64,000 nucleotides of DNA, taken from assembly GCA_963648205.1 (NCBI GenBank), contig CAVJCT010000042.1:62001-126000 (forward strand). The letters are read 5' to 3'. How positions within the stretch are numbered: position 1 is the stretch's first letter; the number at the start of each line of letters is the position of its first letter. The notes below the pieces were generated by a model that worked only from the letters and a program-made list of their open reading frames with translations, searched no databases and was not told the DNA's origin. Below, piece by piece: positions 44,787-53,336 of this stretch. Source of the DNA: UBA1181 sp963648205. GTDB taxonomy: Bacteria > Bacteroidota > Bacteroidia > Bacteroidales > Paludibacteraceae. The translations under genes and the position numbers were made by a program.

Positions 44787-45740
44787 CTATCTCACCCTCA
44801 ATTTTCTTCCAATCCTCAAAATCGTAGTGGATTTGATTTTGTTCAACTTGCAGAGTTTTGACACAGTGGTGTGATATCTCCGCGCAATCTTTCCTAAATT
44901 GTCGCCTGAGCGCACTTTGTGGTAGACTGCAGGACTGTGTTTATACTTATAGAACTCGTCAAATGAGCCACTGATATTCTTACCTGAAGGACGAACAACG
45001 TAGGTATCTGCTCGCATCTCCATCGTGCTGTCTGTTATCGCCAACAAATTTCTCGTGTTGATAGGGTTTCCTAAATAACGAAACTCGAAATGCAAATGTG
45101 GACCTGTTGACCGACCAGTATTTCCTCCGTATGCAATCACATCGCCGGCTTTCACATCCTGGTTCACTCTCACCAAAATCTTTGACAAATGACCGTAAAG
45201 TGTTTCCAAACCATTCGCATGCTGCAAAACAACATAATAGCCGTAGCCTCTACGAGGATGTCCATATTTTGCCATTCGCACTTTGCCATCAAATGCAGCG
45301 TATATTGTGTCGCCCACCTTCAATCGCATATCCGTACCTGCATGGAAACGTCCCCAACGCTCGCCACACTCCGAGGTTACAACATTAACATTCGGTGGGT
45401 AAAAGCCACGACAATCTACCACGAAAGTATCTTTGATAGAATCAATCGGATAAGCGTATGGATTCACACGCAGACTGTCCCATCCCAAGTGATAACGCGC
45501 AACAAGCAAAGAATCAATATTTTGCAAAGAATCCACCGGCAACGCCATTGTGGTCAGCGAAGCAACCATCAAGGAATCACTCTCCAAAGTAGACTCATCC
45601 TCATCCACAATAAAATCTGACGAATCAGACGGAATAGGCTCTATTCGCTCGCCCATCACCGCTTCATACTCCTGTCCACAAACACAAATCGGCGCGAAAA
45701 TCGCAACTCCGCCGAGCAATAAATTCTTTATAAAATTCAT
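44787..45740 (-). CDS. M23 (LytM) peptidase with C-terminal LysM domain
   Basis: A 317-residue exported peptidoglycan endopeptidase. The signal peptide ends at CVCGQEY. The N-terminal third is acidic and low in complexity. The M23 domain has both metal-binding motifs, HAGTD (about 141-145) and HLHFE (about 224-228), so it should be active. The last ~45 residues form a LysM repeat (YHKVRSGDNLGKIARRYHTTVSKLCKLN, split here) for cell-wall binding. It may be co-transcribed with the downstream surface protein gene. Confidence 0.92.
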   Translation of the reverse strand: MNFIKNLLLGGVAIFAPICVCGQEYEAVMGERIEPIPSDSSDFIVDEDESTLESDSLMVASLTTMALPVDSLQNIDSLLVARYHLGWDSLRVNPYAYPIDSIKDTFVVDCRGFYPPNVNVVTSECGERWGRFHAGTDMRLKVGDTIYAAFDGKVRMAKYGHPRRGYGYYVVLQHANGLETLYGHLSKILVRVNQDVKAGDVIAYGGNTGRSTGPHLHFEFRYLGNPINTRNLLAITDSTMEMRADTYVVRPSGKNISGSFDEFYKYKHSPAVYHKVRSGDNLGKIARRYHTTVSKLCKLNKIKSTTILRIGRKLRVR

Positions 45741-45743
45741 TAG

Positions 45744-45790
45744 CGAAAATTCTTTTTATATGCAAGAGTAGCAAATTTAAGAATTTTCGC
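45744..45790. repeat. Perfect 10-bp inverted repeat around the M23-LysM promoter
   Basis: GCGAAAATTC (45744-45753) is the exact reverse complement of GAATTTTCGC (45781-45790), separated by 27 bases. The -7 element of the gene (TAAATTTG, minus strand, 45780-45773) lies between the arms. The distal arm is upstream of the expected transcription start, so a DNA-level operator is more likely than an RNA hairpin. Confidence 0.6.
45773..45780 (-). promoter_or_regulatory. -7 element of the M23-LysM gene
   Basis: TAAATTTG on the minus strand, 32 bases before the ATG. Confidence 0.55.
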
Positions 45791-45833
45791 TTAATATCTG
45801 AAAGGCAGAGGGTTGTAATTAACAGTTACCCTT

Positions 45834-46337
45834 CTATTTCACTGGGTACGAAGTCGACTCAATGTCAACACACGAGTTACCTATCGGTCCCATATAGAAT
45901 CCAAAAACTGTCGAATAATCTTTTTCTTCGTCCAAAACGCCATCCTCCTTTCTTGAGAATCGAATCCATTGATTCTTCTCATAGTTGTAAAGGAACGCCT
46001 CGCGAAGGGTCTGACTTCTACGGAAAAGTGCTTCAATCCGACCTTTTGAATAGCTTACTCCATTATTATTCACTATCTCAATCACCAACAACAAATTCGT
46101 ATGTTTGACATCATCCTTTATGGTGTTTACATCAGCATAAAACGAAACGTCAGGACTAAACTTCTTTTCATCATTTTCCCAGTCAACTTCATCAACTATT
46201 GAATCAATAAGAAAGTTGTTTCTATACTTGTGAGGCACATTATCCATTAATCTACCACAGATTACTCCAATACACAATTGATGTCTATGAGAGTAAGCAT
46301 CCTTACCTAACCCGCAGTACTTTTCCGTCACACTCAT
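45834..46337 (-). CDS. Uma2-like / restriction-endonuclease-fold protein (intact paralogue)
   Basis: A 167-residue protein of a family I recognise only distantly. The order PDVSFYAD, then LLLVIEIVN, then SYSKGRIEALFRRSQTLREAFLYNYEKNQWIRF resembles the Uma2 (DUF820) endonuclease fold: a PD strand, an (E)-x-x strand, then a helix and a tyrosine-rich strand. No nuclease activity can be claimed. It begins MSVTEKYCGLGKDAYSHRHQ and follows a damaged paralogue on the same strand. The DNA is more AT-rich than its neighbours, which hints at acquisition. Confidence 0.55.
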   Translation of the reverse strand: MSVTEKYCGLGKDAYSHRHQLCIGVICGRLMDNVPHKYRNNFLIDSIVDEVDWENDEKKFSPDVSFYADVNTIKDDVKHTNLLLVIEIVNNNGVSYSKGRIEALFRRSQTLREAFLYNYEKNQWIRFSRKEDGVLDEEKDYSTVFGFYMGPIGNSCVDIESTSYPVK

Positions 46338-46368
46338 ATTTTCTAGTTTTAAAACAACAACACAATAA

Positions 46369-46803
46369 TTATTTCACCCCCTCTATCGACGTCATATAAA
46401 AGCCGAATGTTTTGGAATATGATTTTTCGTTCTCGTCCACATTGCCATTTTCTCTCAAAAAGCGTTTCCAACTTCTTTCTTCATAGTTGTACAAAAACGC
46501 CTCCTCCAATGTTGGTTCTCGACGAAACAATTCTCTGATTCTTCCCGTCGAATATGCTACACCATCAGTGTTCACAACCTCAACAACAAATGTAAGATTG
46601 GCATGATTTCAATCTCCATTAGCATAGCTTGCATCTGCATAGTAGGAAATGTCTGGACGAATCTTTTTCTCTCCATTCTTCAAATCTTCATCCACCGTAG
46701 AATCCGGAAGAAAGTTCATTCTCATATTCTTCGGCACTCGTTCCATCAATCCAAGCATAATCAAATTTCTATATAAATGATGCAGATGAGATGTTGACTT
46801 CAT
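46369..46803 (-). pseudogene. Uma2-like paralogue interrupted by an in-frame TGA
   Basis: Two open pieces (46803-46609 and, from the next codons, 46608-46369) lie in the same frame, separated only by TGA at 46611-46609. Together they align over their whole length with the intact paralogue downstream: NFLPDSTVDE with NFLIDSIVDE, RPDISYYAD with SPDVSFYAD, GVAYSTGRIRELFRREPTLEEAFLYNY with its counterpart (split here). The TGA stands where the intact copy has Val. This is a single nonsense mutation in an otherwise conserved 144-codon gene, shorter than the intact copy at both ends. Confidence 0.75.
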
Positions 46804-46828
46804 TCCTAAATTTTTATTTTTTTAAATT

Positions 46829-46972
46829 CTACTTTCCGCAGTCCCTCTTTTCACCGCTTTCTTTCACCTTCTGAATTCTTTGCTTAAGCAGTTCGAGTTC
46901 ATGCTTCTTCTCCCACTTCTTTTTCTTCTCTTCGTAGGATTCCTGTCGTCTTTCTAAATAATTGTCTGCCAT
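46829..46972 (-). CDS. Small charged protein coupled to the DUF2027-Smr gene
   Basis: A 47-residue protein starting MADNYLERRQESYEEKKKKW and ending in GEKRDCGK. It is extremely rich in Lys, Glu and Arg and probably a single long helix. The ATG (46972-46970) overlaps the TAA of the upstream gene by one base (TAATG), a sign of translational coupling. Function unknown; it is probably real because of the coupling and the protein-like composition. Confidence 0.6.
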   Translation of the reverse strand: MADNYLERRQESYEEKKKKWEKKHELELLKQRIQKVKESGEKRDCGK

Positions 46973-48024
46973 TATCTTATCGTTACCATTGACGCTCCAT
47001 AACCATACTCCTGAAAAGAGGCATCTCGCACATAACATGTGGAGTATTTCTTCTTCAACTCATCTAAAACGGCTTTGCGAAGTACGCCGTTGCCTTTTCC
47101 ATGGATAAAGACGATCTGCTGACCTTTGTGCTTCAAATTTTCTTGCATCGTCTCCTCAAAGACTTTCAACTGATACTGCAACATATCATAGGCACTCATA
47201 CCGATGGTGTTGTCCAACAACGAATTGACATGCAGGTCTTTAACGATGATTTCTGGTCGCTGATTGGGTTTCGAAACCTTGCGTGCGATACTGCCATTCT
47301 CTTTGACTGCGATTCTTTCAATCTCATCTTCCACCAAAACAGAATTGGTTGCCTCATCATTCTTCACGATTGGGAATATCAGCGCAGACTCATCAAAATA
47401 ATCATTTTCAACGAAACTATGCAACTTGAAGAACTTCACAGGATTCAATTTCAGTTTCACATCGTAAACGGTCTTCAGCGAGTAAGGTTTGTCTTGCTTC
47501 AAAGCGAAGAGTTGCACACGCACGTTCTCCCACTCATTCAACTCACTTTTCATCGCCTCCTTGAGGATGATCTTCGTGTTAGGCTGCACAAATCCTACCG
47601 CCCGACTGACAAACTTCGTGCCTGCAACCGTGGCAATATTATATGCCAAATAATAGTTGCTGTCATTCACGAAATAGGCATCGAAATCGGTGTTCGACAG
47701 CACTTTTATGTTTTGTGGGACAAATGCCAACAGCACATTCAAGATTTCTCCTTCCTTAGTCTCCTCTTGTGGCACATATTCTTTGTCTTCTTTCTCTTTC
47801 TGCACAAAATCGTCTATCGTCTCAACCACTTTAGGTTTCTCTACCTTTTTCTCGTGGGTATGCACTGTGGTAGTGGTTTCAACGACAACGCACTCTTTCG
47901 CCAATGTTGGAATGTCAAATCCATCTTCATCGGTTACCATCACCATCTCACGATTCACTATCTTCGACACGACGCCACCACCCGTAGCGTTCAAAAATCT
48001 TACTCTATCCCCTACATTTACCAT
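46972..48024 (-). CDS. DUF2027 protein with C-terminal Smr domain
   Basis: A 350-residue Bacteroidetes-specific protein. The start is the ATG at 48024 (MVNVGDRVRFLNATGGGVV); the frame extends further but begins with unlike sequence. The N-terminal SH3-like barrel is followed by a Glu/Lys-rich linker (about 65-100), then the DUF2027 beta domain (YFVNDSNYYLAYNIATVAGTKF, split here). The C-terminal Smr domain has IVFIHGKGNGVLRKAV, the motif of the endonuclease-like domain of MutS2/SmrA. A nucleic-acid role is likely from the Smr domain, but the exact job is not known. Confidence 0.85.
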   Translation of the reverse strand: MVNVGDRVRFLNATGGGVVSKIVNREMVMVTDEDGFDIPTLAKECVVVETTTTVHTHEKKVEKPKVVETIDDFVQKEKEDKEYVPQEETKEGEILNVLLAFVPQNIKVLSNTDFDAYFVNDSNYYLAYNIATVAGTKFVSRAVGFVQPNTKIILKEAMKSELNEWENVRVQLFALKQDKPYSLKTVYDVKLKLNPVKFFKLHSFVENDYFDESALIFPIVKNDEATNSVLVEDEIERIAVKENGSIARKVSKPNQRPEIIVKDLHVNSLLDNTIGMSAYDMLQYQLKVFEETMQENLKHKGQQIVFIHGKGNGVLRKAVLDELKKKYSTCYVRDASFQEYGYGASMVTIR

Positions 48025-48074
48025 GGCTTTCTTCTTTATTTCCTTTTGAAATATATTTTCAGAGCAAAGTTCAC

Positions 48075-48082
48075 TATTTTTG
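48075..48082 (+). promoter_or_regulatory. -7 element of queA
   Basis: TATTTTTG, 32 bases before the ATG; no clear -33 element. Confidence 0.5.
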
Positions 48083-48113
48083 CACAAACATTGAAATGTT
48101 ACACTAACGAAAT

Positions 48114-49340
48114 ATGATGAATCCTCAAGAAATCGCTATCAAAGATTTCACATACGAACTGCCCGACGAGCGTATCGCCAAATTTCCGCTCGAAAAAAGA
48201 GACGAGTCTAAATTGCTTCTTTACGATAAGGGCAATATCTCACATACTATTTTTAAAAACATTTCTGATTATCTTGATGAAGGTGAACTGCTCGTCTGCA
48301 ACAATACGCGCGTCATCCAGGCTCGCTTGATTTTCCATAAGGAGACAGGTGCTCGCATCGAGATTTTCTGTTTGGAGCCTATCCAACCTCACGACTATGT
48401 ATTGACGTTCCAAGCCACCAAAGAATGCGTTTGGAAATGCATGATCGGTAATGCCAACAAATGGAAAACCGGCTTGCTTTCTAAAGTGGTTACGATTGAT
48501 AATGAGGAAGTTACCGTCTACGCAGAGAAATTGGAGGCTATCGGGAACTCCTACAATGTTCGTTTTTCATGGGAGAAAGAGGGTCTCACCTTCGCCTCTA
48601 TTTTGGACGCTTTCGGTGTGCTTCCCATTCCGCCCTACTTACACAGAGAGACAGTCGAAAGGGACAAAGTCACCTACCAAACGGTTTACTCCAAAATCAA
48701 AGGTTCAGTCGCTGCGCCTACTGCCGGACTACATTTCACAGAGGATGTTTTCAAGAGTTTGGCGAAGAAAAACATTGAGGTTGAGGAGGTTACACTGCAT
48801 GTCGGCGCGGGTACGTTCCAACCAGTCAAGTCAGACACCATCGGCGGACACACCATGCACTCCGAATGGATATCTGTCAAGCGAGAGACAATCGAGAAAA
48901 TCAAAAAGGCGGGCCGTGTGATTGCCGTCGGCACCACCTCCGTTCGCACCCTCGAAAGTTTGTATTATCTCGGCAAAATCATCTCGCAAAATTCTGAAAT
49001 CCACGAGACAGACCTCAACGTTTCGCAATGGATGCCTTACGACGGTTCGGCTGACGTTTCAACAGACGATTCTCTCGCCACCATCCTCTCGTATATGGAT
49101 AGAAATCAATTAGATACGATTCAAGCCAACACGCAGATTATCATCGTGCCAGGCTATAAATTTCATATCGTCAAGGCTATCATCACCAATTTTCACCAAC
49201 CTCAAAGCACATTGTTGCTACTCATTTCAGCATTGGTAGGCGACGATTGGCGCAAGATCTACGACTACGCTATGAAGAACGATTTCCGCTTCCTCAGTTA
49301 CGGCGATAGTTCCTTATTAAAACCCAAAGAGGCGCTTTAA
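48114..49340 (+). CDS. queA: S-adenosylmethionine:tRNA ribosyltransferase-isomerase family protein (QueA-like)
   Basis: Transfers and isomerises the ribosyl group of AdoMet to preQ1 in tRNA, giving epoxyqueuosine. Family motifs: YELPDERIAKFPLEKRDESKLL at the N terminus (split here), VCNNTRVIQARL, APTAGLHFTEDVF, VTLHVGAGTFQPV and the C-terminal NFHQPQSTLLLLISA. At 408 residues it is longer than the ~350-residue canonical QueA; a longer QueA-like paralogue is common in Bacteroidetes, so it may be the second family member. The ATGs at 48114 and 48117 cannot be told apart. Confidence 0.88.
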   Translation: MMNPQEIAIKDFTYELPDERIAKFPLEKRDESKLLLYDKGNISHTIFKNISDYLDEGELLVCNNTRVIQARLIFHKETGARIEIFCLEPIQPHDYVLTFQATKECVWKCMIGNANKWKTGLLSKVVTIDNEEVTVYAEKLEAIGNSYNVRFSWEKEGLTFASILDAFGVLPIPPYLHRETVERDKVTYQTVYSKIKGSVAAPTAGLHFTEDVFKSLAKKNIEVEEVTLHVGAGTFQPVKSDTIGGHTMHSEWISVKRETIEKIKKAGRVIAVGTTSVRTLESLYYLGKIISQNSEIHETDLNVSQWMPYDGSADVSTDDSLATILSYMDRNQLDTIQANTQIIIVPGYKFHIVKAIITNFHQPQSTLLLLISALVGDDWRKIYDYAMKNDFRFLSYGDSSLLKPKEAL

Positions 49341-49352
49341 AAACGCCTCTTT
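49326..49352 (+). terminator. Terminator after queA, overlapping its stop
   Basis: A 9-bp stem (49326-49334 with 49344-49352) encloses the TAA of queA. Both flanks are AT-rich, so it may also serve the convergent chromate-transporter genes. Confidence 0.75.
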
Positions 49353-49385
49353 CCCTCAATTTTATATTACAACACAATTTCCTAT

Positions 49386-50012
49386 TTACATCACTGCGAC
49401 ACCAATCACACCGGCTATCACAATCAGCCACATCGGGTTCACCTTGAAGAAATGCAACGCAACAAACGACGCAACAAAGATGAGAATTGACAATCCGTAG
49501 CCTAGCGTCGTGTCAAAGCCCAACTTGCCGTCCTCTCCAATCGTAAACGGCAAATCGCAGAAGTTTTCTCTGTTCATCAACATCAGCGCAGCCGCCAAAA
49601 TCAGTCCACCTAAAACTGGTCGCAAGCCAGACATCACTGCCTGCACATAGACATTCTCTTTATTATTAAAGAAATACTTAATTACCAAAATCATCAACAG
49701 AATGGAGGGCAGACACAAGGAGATGGTTGCCACAGCCGAGCCAAAGATTCCCGGCATATATCCCCACTGCTTGCCCACCGCATATCCAACGTAGGTCGCC
49801 GTGTTGATAGAAACTGGTCCAGGTGTCATCTGCGAGATGGCCAACATATCCGAAAACTCCGTTACGCTCATCCACCCGAAATGGTCGACCACCTCGAACT
49901 GGATCAACGAAATCATCGCATAGCCACCGCCAAATCCGAACAATCCGATTTTAAAGAACACATATAAAAGTTCGGCGTAGATTGCCAAAATATCGAAAAT
50001 ACTCGTTTCCAT
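49386..50012 (-). CDS. Chromate transporter family protein, half 2
   Basis: A 208-residue inner-membrane protein with one CHR domain. The signature FGFGGGYAMISLIQFEVV is near residues 24-41, and ISQMTPGPVSINTATYVGYAVG follows. It is separated by 3 bases from a second single-domain gene, so the pair forms the split version of ChrA, in which two short proteins pair in the membrane. Chromate efflux is the named activity, but in anaerobes the real substrate is unclear. Confidence 0.9.
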   Translation of the reverse strand: METSIFDILAIYAELLYVFFKIGLFGFGGGYAMISLIQFEVVDHFGWMSVTEFSDMLAISQMTPGPVSINTATYVGYAVGKQWGYMPGIFGSAVATISLCLPSILLMILVIKYFFNNKENVYVQAVMSGLRPVLGGLILAAALMLMNRENFCDLPFTIGEDGKLGFDTTLGYGLSILIFVASFVALHFFKVNPMWLIVIAGVIGVAVM

Positions 50013-50015
50013 CTC

Positions 50016-50567
50016 TTATCCTTTTATTTTCTTCATATTCGTGAAATAGCAATACAAAAGTGCCGCAACAATCACCAAAGCGACAATCAAGATAGGGTTG
50101 ACGCTAAACCACCAGATGACAAACGCAGCCGTCAACGGAATCAGCAAACTCCACCAATGTTTCTTCTCTTTCCAAATCAACTTCACTGCTGGTGAAAGAA
50201 TCAAAGCCACCACACACGGACGAATACCCTTGAACGCACTCTCCACATAATGATTATCTCTAAACTCCAAGAAGAAAATGGCAATCAACAAAATAGCGAT
50301 GAACGAAGGGAGAGCAGCCCCCACCATCGAGGCAAACGCGCCCAACTTTCCTCTCAGTTTATACCCCACATAAAGGGCAGTATTAATGGCGAAGACTCCC
50401 GGCAACGTCTGTGCCACCGCGATCAAGTCCCAGAACTCGTCCTTCTCCATATACTTTTTATCATTCACAATTTTCATCTCTACCATCGAGAGCATCGCAT
50501 AACCTCCTCCCAAGGTGAACGCTCCGATCTGGAAGAAGATCCAAAACAACTCTTTAATCTTTACCAT
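50016..50567 (-). CDS. Chromate transporter family protein, half 1
   Basis: A 183-residue single-CHR-domain membrane protein and partner of the gene that follows it. FTLGGGYAMLSMVEMKIV and VAQTLPGVFAINTALYVGYK are the matching motifs. The start is the ATG at 50567 (MVKIKELFWIFFQIG), which follows a -7 element at 50592-50599; the frame's extension to 50669 would pass through that promoter. The divergent halves suggest an old duplication with opposite membrane topology. Confidence 0.9.
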   Translation of the reverse strand: MVKIKELFWIFFQIGAFTLGGGYAMLSMVEMKIVNDKKYMEKDEFWDLIAVAQTLPGVFAINTALYVGYKLRGKLGAFASMVGAALPSFIAILLIAIFFLEFRDNHYVESAFKGIRPCVVALILSPAVKLIWKEKKHWWSLLIPLTAAFVIWWFSVNPILIVALVIVAALLYCYFTNMKKIKG

Positions 50568-50591
50568 ATCTGCTTTCTTTGAAATCAGCCG

Positions 50592-50599
50592 CAAAAGTA
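50592..50599 (-). promoter_or_regulatory. -7 element of the chromate transporter pair
   Basis: TACTTTTG on the minus strand, 24 bases before the ATG at 50567. Confidence 0.5.
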
Positions 50600-50715
50600 T
50601 GATTTTTAAAGGAAATCTAACATCTCTTCTCCAATTTTCAATTCGTTGATTTTCAATAGTATGAATCACAACAAAAACTTTTCAGAAAATTATTTTGAAA
50701 AATTACGCCATTTCC

Positions 50716-50746
50716 CTTGCAGATTCAAAAATTAGTGCTACCTTTG
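50716..50746 (+). promoter_or_regulatory. Promoter of tRNA-Lys
   Basis: CTTG at 50716-50719, 19 bases, then TACCTTTG at 50739-50746, about 56 bases before the tRNA. Confidence 0.7.
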
Positions 50747-50802
50747 CAACGCTTTTGAGAAACAAAGTTACTTGAATAAAGTTAACCTCTTAAGAGTTCG
50801 GA

Positions 50803-50875
50803 GAGCTAGTAGCTCAGCTGGTAGAGCACATCCCTTTTAAGGATGGGGTCTTGGGTTCGAGCCCCAACTGGCTCA
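50803..50875 (+). tRNA. tRNA-Lys (anticodon TTT)
   Basis: A 73-nt cloverleaf: acceptor GAGCTAG/CTGGCTC, D stem GCTC/GAGC, anticodon stem CATCC/GGATG with loop CTTTTAA, T stem TTGGG/CCCAA and discriminator A. CCA is not encoded. Confidence 0.96.
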
Positions 50876-50881
50876 CTGGAA

Positions 50882-50917
50882 AAAGCGGAAATTTCAGAAA
50901 TGATTTTTCCGCTTTTC
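50882..50917 (+). terminator. Terminator after tRNA-Lys
   Basis: An 11-bp stem (50882-50892 with 50907-50917) followed by a T-rich tail, seven bases after the tRNA. Confidence 0.8.
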
Positions 50918-50950
50918 TTTTATTAACTTAATTCTTATATCCAACACGAT

Positions 50951-52039
50951 ATGACAGTTCTTATCATTGCACTCGTTATTACCCTCGGTGTTTCTTTCTT
51001 GTGTTCTCTTTTAGAGGCAACACTCTACTCCACTACAATGTCTTATATTGAGTCACTTCCTGCCACTAAAAAAGGTGTGTCAAATCTGAAGGACTTAAAA
51101 ACAAATATTGAAAAACCTATCGCTGCCATTCTTTCTCTCAACACGGTTGCCAACACGGCTGGTGCGGCTGCGGTGGGTGCTCAAGCAGCTGAGATTTTTG
51201 GTAGTGCATACTTCGGACTCTGCTCTGCTATTTTGACAGTGATGGTGCTGGTATGCTCCGAAATCATCCCGAAAACAATCGGTTCAAATTTTTGGAGAGA
51301 ACTTTGTATTCCTGGTGGCTATATCATTCGTGTCATTTCTTTCGTTTGTTTCCCTTTGGTCGTCATTTCACAGTTTCTCACCCGACTCTTCACTCGCAAA
51401 AAAGTGCAGACAGTGAGTCGTGAAGAGGTGGCTGCCCTCACCAACATTGGCGAGCGTGAAGGTGTATTCAAGAAAAACGAGTGCAAAATCATCAACAACC
51501 TCGTCAAGATGGACAATGTCAAAGTGCACGCCATCATGACACCTCGTACTGTCGTTCTTGCTGCTCAGGAAGATATGACCTTGGAAGAATTTTTCGCCGA
51601 CAAGAAATATCTCACTTTTTCTCGTATTCCTGTTTACACAAAAGATATTGACGACATCACTGGTTTCGTTCTCAAAACGGACGTGCTTCTCCACTTGGCT
51701 AACGATGAGCAACATCTCAAGTTGAAGGATATCAAGCGCGATATTCTCGTATGCTACGGCAACGCTGCCATCACGAAGTTCTACGACCTTATGTTGGGCA
51801 AGAAGCAGCAGATTGCCTTGGTCATCGATGAATACGGTGGAATGGACGGTATCGTAACTTTGGAGGATGTTATCGAGACGATTCTCGGTTCGGAGATCAC
51901 CGACGAGAGCGACAAACAGATAGACATGCAGGCGTTCGCTAAAGAGCAGTGGAAGAAACGTTCTGCCAGCTTAGACATCGCTGAGACTGAAACAGAAAAG
52001 AGCGACACCAACGATGCCGCTCCTTCTAATCCCTCTTAA
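50951..52039 (+). CDS. CNNM/DUF21-type membrane protein with CBS domains
   Basis: A 362-residue protein with three or four helices of the DUF21 (CNNM) domain (LCSLLEATLYSTTMSYIES; LNTVANTAGAAAVGA; CSEIIPKTIG) followed by a CBS pair (HAIMTPRTVVLAA ... YGGMDGIVTLEDVIETILG). Such proteins are linked to Mg2+ or Co2+ efflux in other bacteria. The C-terminal CorC/HlyC domain normally found after the CBS pair is missing; the last ~40 residues are short and charged, so this is the short form. It ends 9 bases before a convergent small gene. Confidence 0.88.
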   Translation: MTVLIIALVITLGVSFLCSLLEATLYSTTMSYIESLPATKKGVSNLKDLKTNIEKPIAAILSLNTVANTAGAAAVGAQAAEIFGSAYFGLCSAILTVMVLVCSEIIPKTIGSNFWRELCIPGGYIIRVISFVCFPLVVISQFLTRLFTRKKVQTVSREEVAALTNIGEREGVFKKNECKIINNLVKMDNVKVHAIMTPRTVVLAAQEDMTLEEFFADKKYLTFSRIPVYTKDIDDITGFVLKTDVLLHLANDEQHLKLKDIKRDILVCYGNAAITKFYDLMLGKKQQIALVIDEYGGMDGIVTLEDVIETILGSEITDESDKQIDMQAFAKEQWKKRSASLDIAETETEKSDTNDAAPSNPS

Positions 52040-52048
52040 ATGAAAATA

Positions 52049-52342
52049 TCAGACTGACTCTTTGTAGTTCTTGCTACCAATAGCGAGAGAGGAGAGTGCA
52101 TCGCCAATCAAATAGACGGCCTCAGCCAATTTCTCGTCTGCAACAGTCAACCTGTTTACCAAATCCTTCGTCGCATTGGCTGCGCTGTCTGAACCTTGCA
52201 CCGGCGTGTTTTGCAATGCCTCTACGCAAGGTTTGATTCGCTTTGCATCGTATGACAAACAGTCTAACGTCGCCTGCACACTGCGAACCATCGCATCAAT
52301 ATCCCCAATCACCGAAGGAATATCTTTGGATTTTTTTTCCAT
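52049..52342 (-). CDS. Small helical protein of unknown function
   Basis: A 97-residue soluble protein starting MEKKSKDIPSVIGDIDAMV. It is predicted to be almost wholly helical with heptad-like spacing (LVNRLTVADEKLAEAVYLIGDAL, split here) and has two Cys. No family is recognised. It ends in TGA, unlike most genes here, and is convergent with the CNNM gene. No clear -7 element is seen in the 247-base upstream gap, whose right end carries the promoter of the TSUP gene. Confidence 0.6.
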   Translation of the reverse strand: MEKKSKDIPSVIGDIDAMVRSVQATLDCLSYDAKRIKPCVEALQNTPVQGSDSAANATKDLVNRLTVADEKLAEAVYLIGDALSSLAIGSKNYKESV

Positions 52343-52557
52343 GTTTTTCTGTTTAAGTTAGTAGTATAAGCGTTTTTGTACTTGTAAAATTACTACTTTA
52401 TAAGTCCATAAACAAGACGCTCTCAATGTTATTTTATCCGTTAAAAACATTTTTTAACAACAAAGTGTTTGCTCGTTTTTTTTGACGGTTCATCTTATTT
52501 ATGCTTTTCTACCTTCGTTTTTTGTATGTTTTGAAACATACTTTTTTAGAAAGTTCG

Positions 52558-52565
52558 TAACTTTG
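52558..52565 (+). promoter_or_regulatory. -7 element of the TSUP permease gene
   Basis: TAACTTTG, 24 bases before the ATG. The rest of the gap from 52343 is AT-rich with no other feature seen. Confidence 0.55.
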
Positions 52566-52589
52566 CAAGAAACACCAAATTCTTGATTT

Positions 52590-53336
52590 ATGGAGATGTC
52601 CATCACCCTCATTCTGTTGCTTTTCTTATTCAGCACAGGCGCAAGTTTCGTCCAACGTGTCAGCGGTTTCGGATTCGGCATCTTTATAATGACGGTTCTC
52701 CCCTATCTGCTACCCTCCTACGGCGAGGCGACCACTTTGTCGGGTATGCTGTCTCTCACGCAATCGCTTTTCATCTTTGCAACTCACTATAAATATGTGA
52801 ATTGGAAACGTCTGCTTCCGATGCTCATCACATTCTTAGTTGTGTCATTTTTCGCTGTTCGTTTTGTGGCAGAAGCAGCCGACACTCATTTGAAACTGCT
52901 TTTGGGCATCATCCTCATCATCATGAGCCTTTATTTTCTCTTTTTCAATGGAAAATTCAAAATCAAACCGACTCTGAAATTAGAGATTTCGTTGGGAACA
53001 TTGAGTGGCGCAATGGGTGGCTTATTCGGAATGCAAGGTCCGCCAGCAGTGGTTTTCTATCTGGCTTCTGAAAAAGACAAAGACCACTATTTGGGTATGC
53101 TTCAGGCTTATTTTTTGATAGGAAACGCTATGATGACCCTCTATCGCTCTCGCTTTGGCTTGCTGACCGAGTCTGTAGTCTGGGGATGGGTCTATGCCGT
53201 CGCTGGAATACCATTAGGAGGATATATCGGAAAAATCGTATTCGACAAACTTTCCGGTGATACCCTCCGCAAAATCGTTTATATCTATATGGCAATCAGT
53301 GGTTTAGTTGCCATCATCTCAGAATTATCTGCTTAA
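52590..53336 (+). CDS. TSUP (TauE/SafE) family permease
   Basis: A 248-residue inner-membrane protein with about eight helices of the sulphite exporter TauE/SafE family. The repeated motif is visible as GASFVQRVSGFGFGIFIM (about 16-33) and GTLSGAMGGLFGMQGPPAVVFYL (about 133-155, split here), which marks the two inverted halves. Transport of small organosulphonates, sulphite or related anions is the family role; the substrate is unknown. Its TAA and that of rseP overlap on a TTAA palindrome, so the two genes converge with no space for a terminator. Confidence 0.86.
   Translation: MEMSITLILLLFLFSTGASFVQRVSGFGFGIFIMTVLPYLLPSYGEATTLSGMLSLTQSLFIFATHYKYVNWKRLLPMLITFLVVSFFAVRFVAEAADTHLKLLLGIILIIMSLYFLFFNGKFKIKPTLKLEISLGTLSGAMGGLFGMQGPPAVVFYLASEKDKDHYLGMLQAYFLIGNAMMTLYRSRFGLLTESVVWGWVYAVAGIPLGGYIGKIVFDKLSGDTLRKIVYIYMAISGLVAIISELSA

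Noticed and set aside
8706..46611. Reassignment of TGA to an amino acid, suggested by two in-frame TGA codons
   Set aside because: TGA ends the yceD-like gene, rpe and the small gene at 52049 at the expected family lengths, so it is a normal stop codon.
47101..48117. A 338-residue plus-strand protein
   Set aside because: It is antisense to the DUF2027-Smr gene, which has recognisable domains; the reverse frame has none.
50951..52039. Truncation of the CNNM/DUF21 gene because the CorC/HlyC domain is missing
   Set aside because: The frame ends normally after a short tail, and short forms without that domain are known, so there is no sign of damage.
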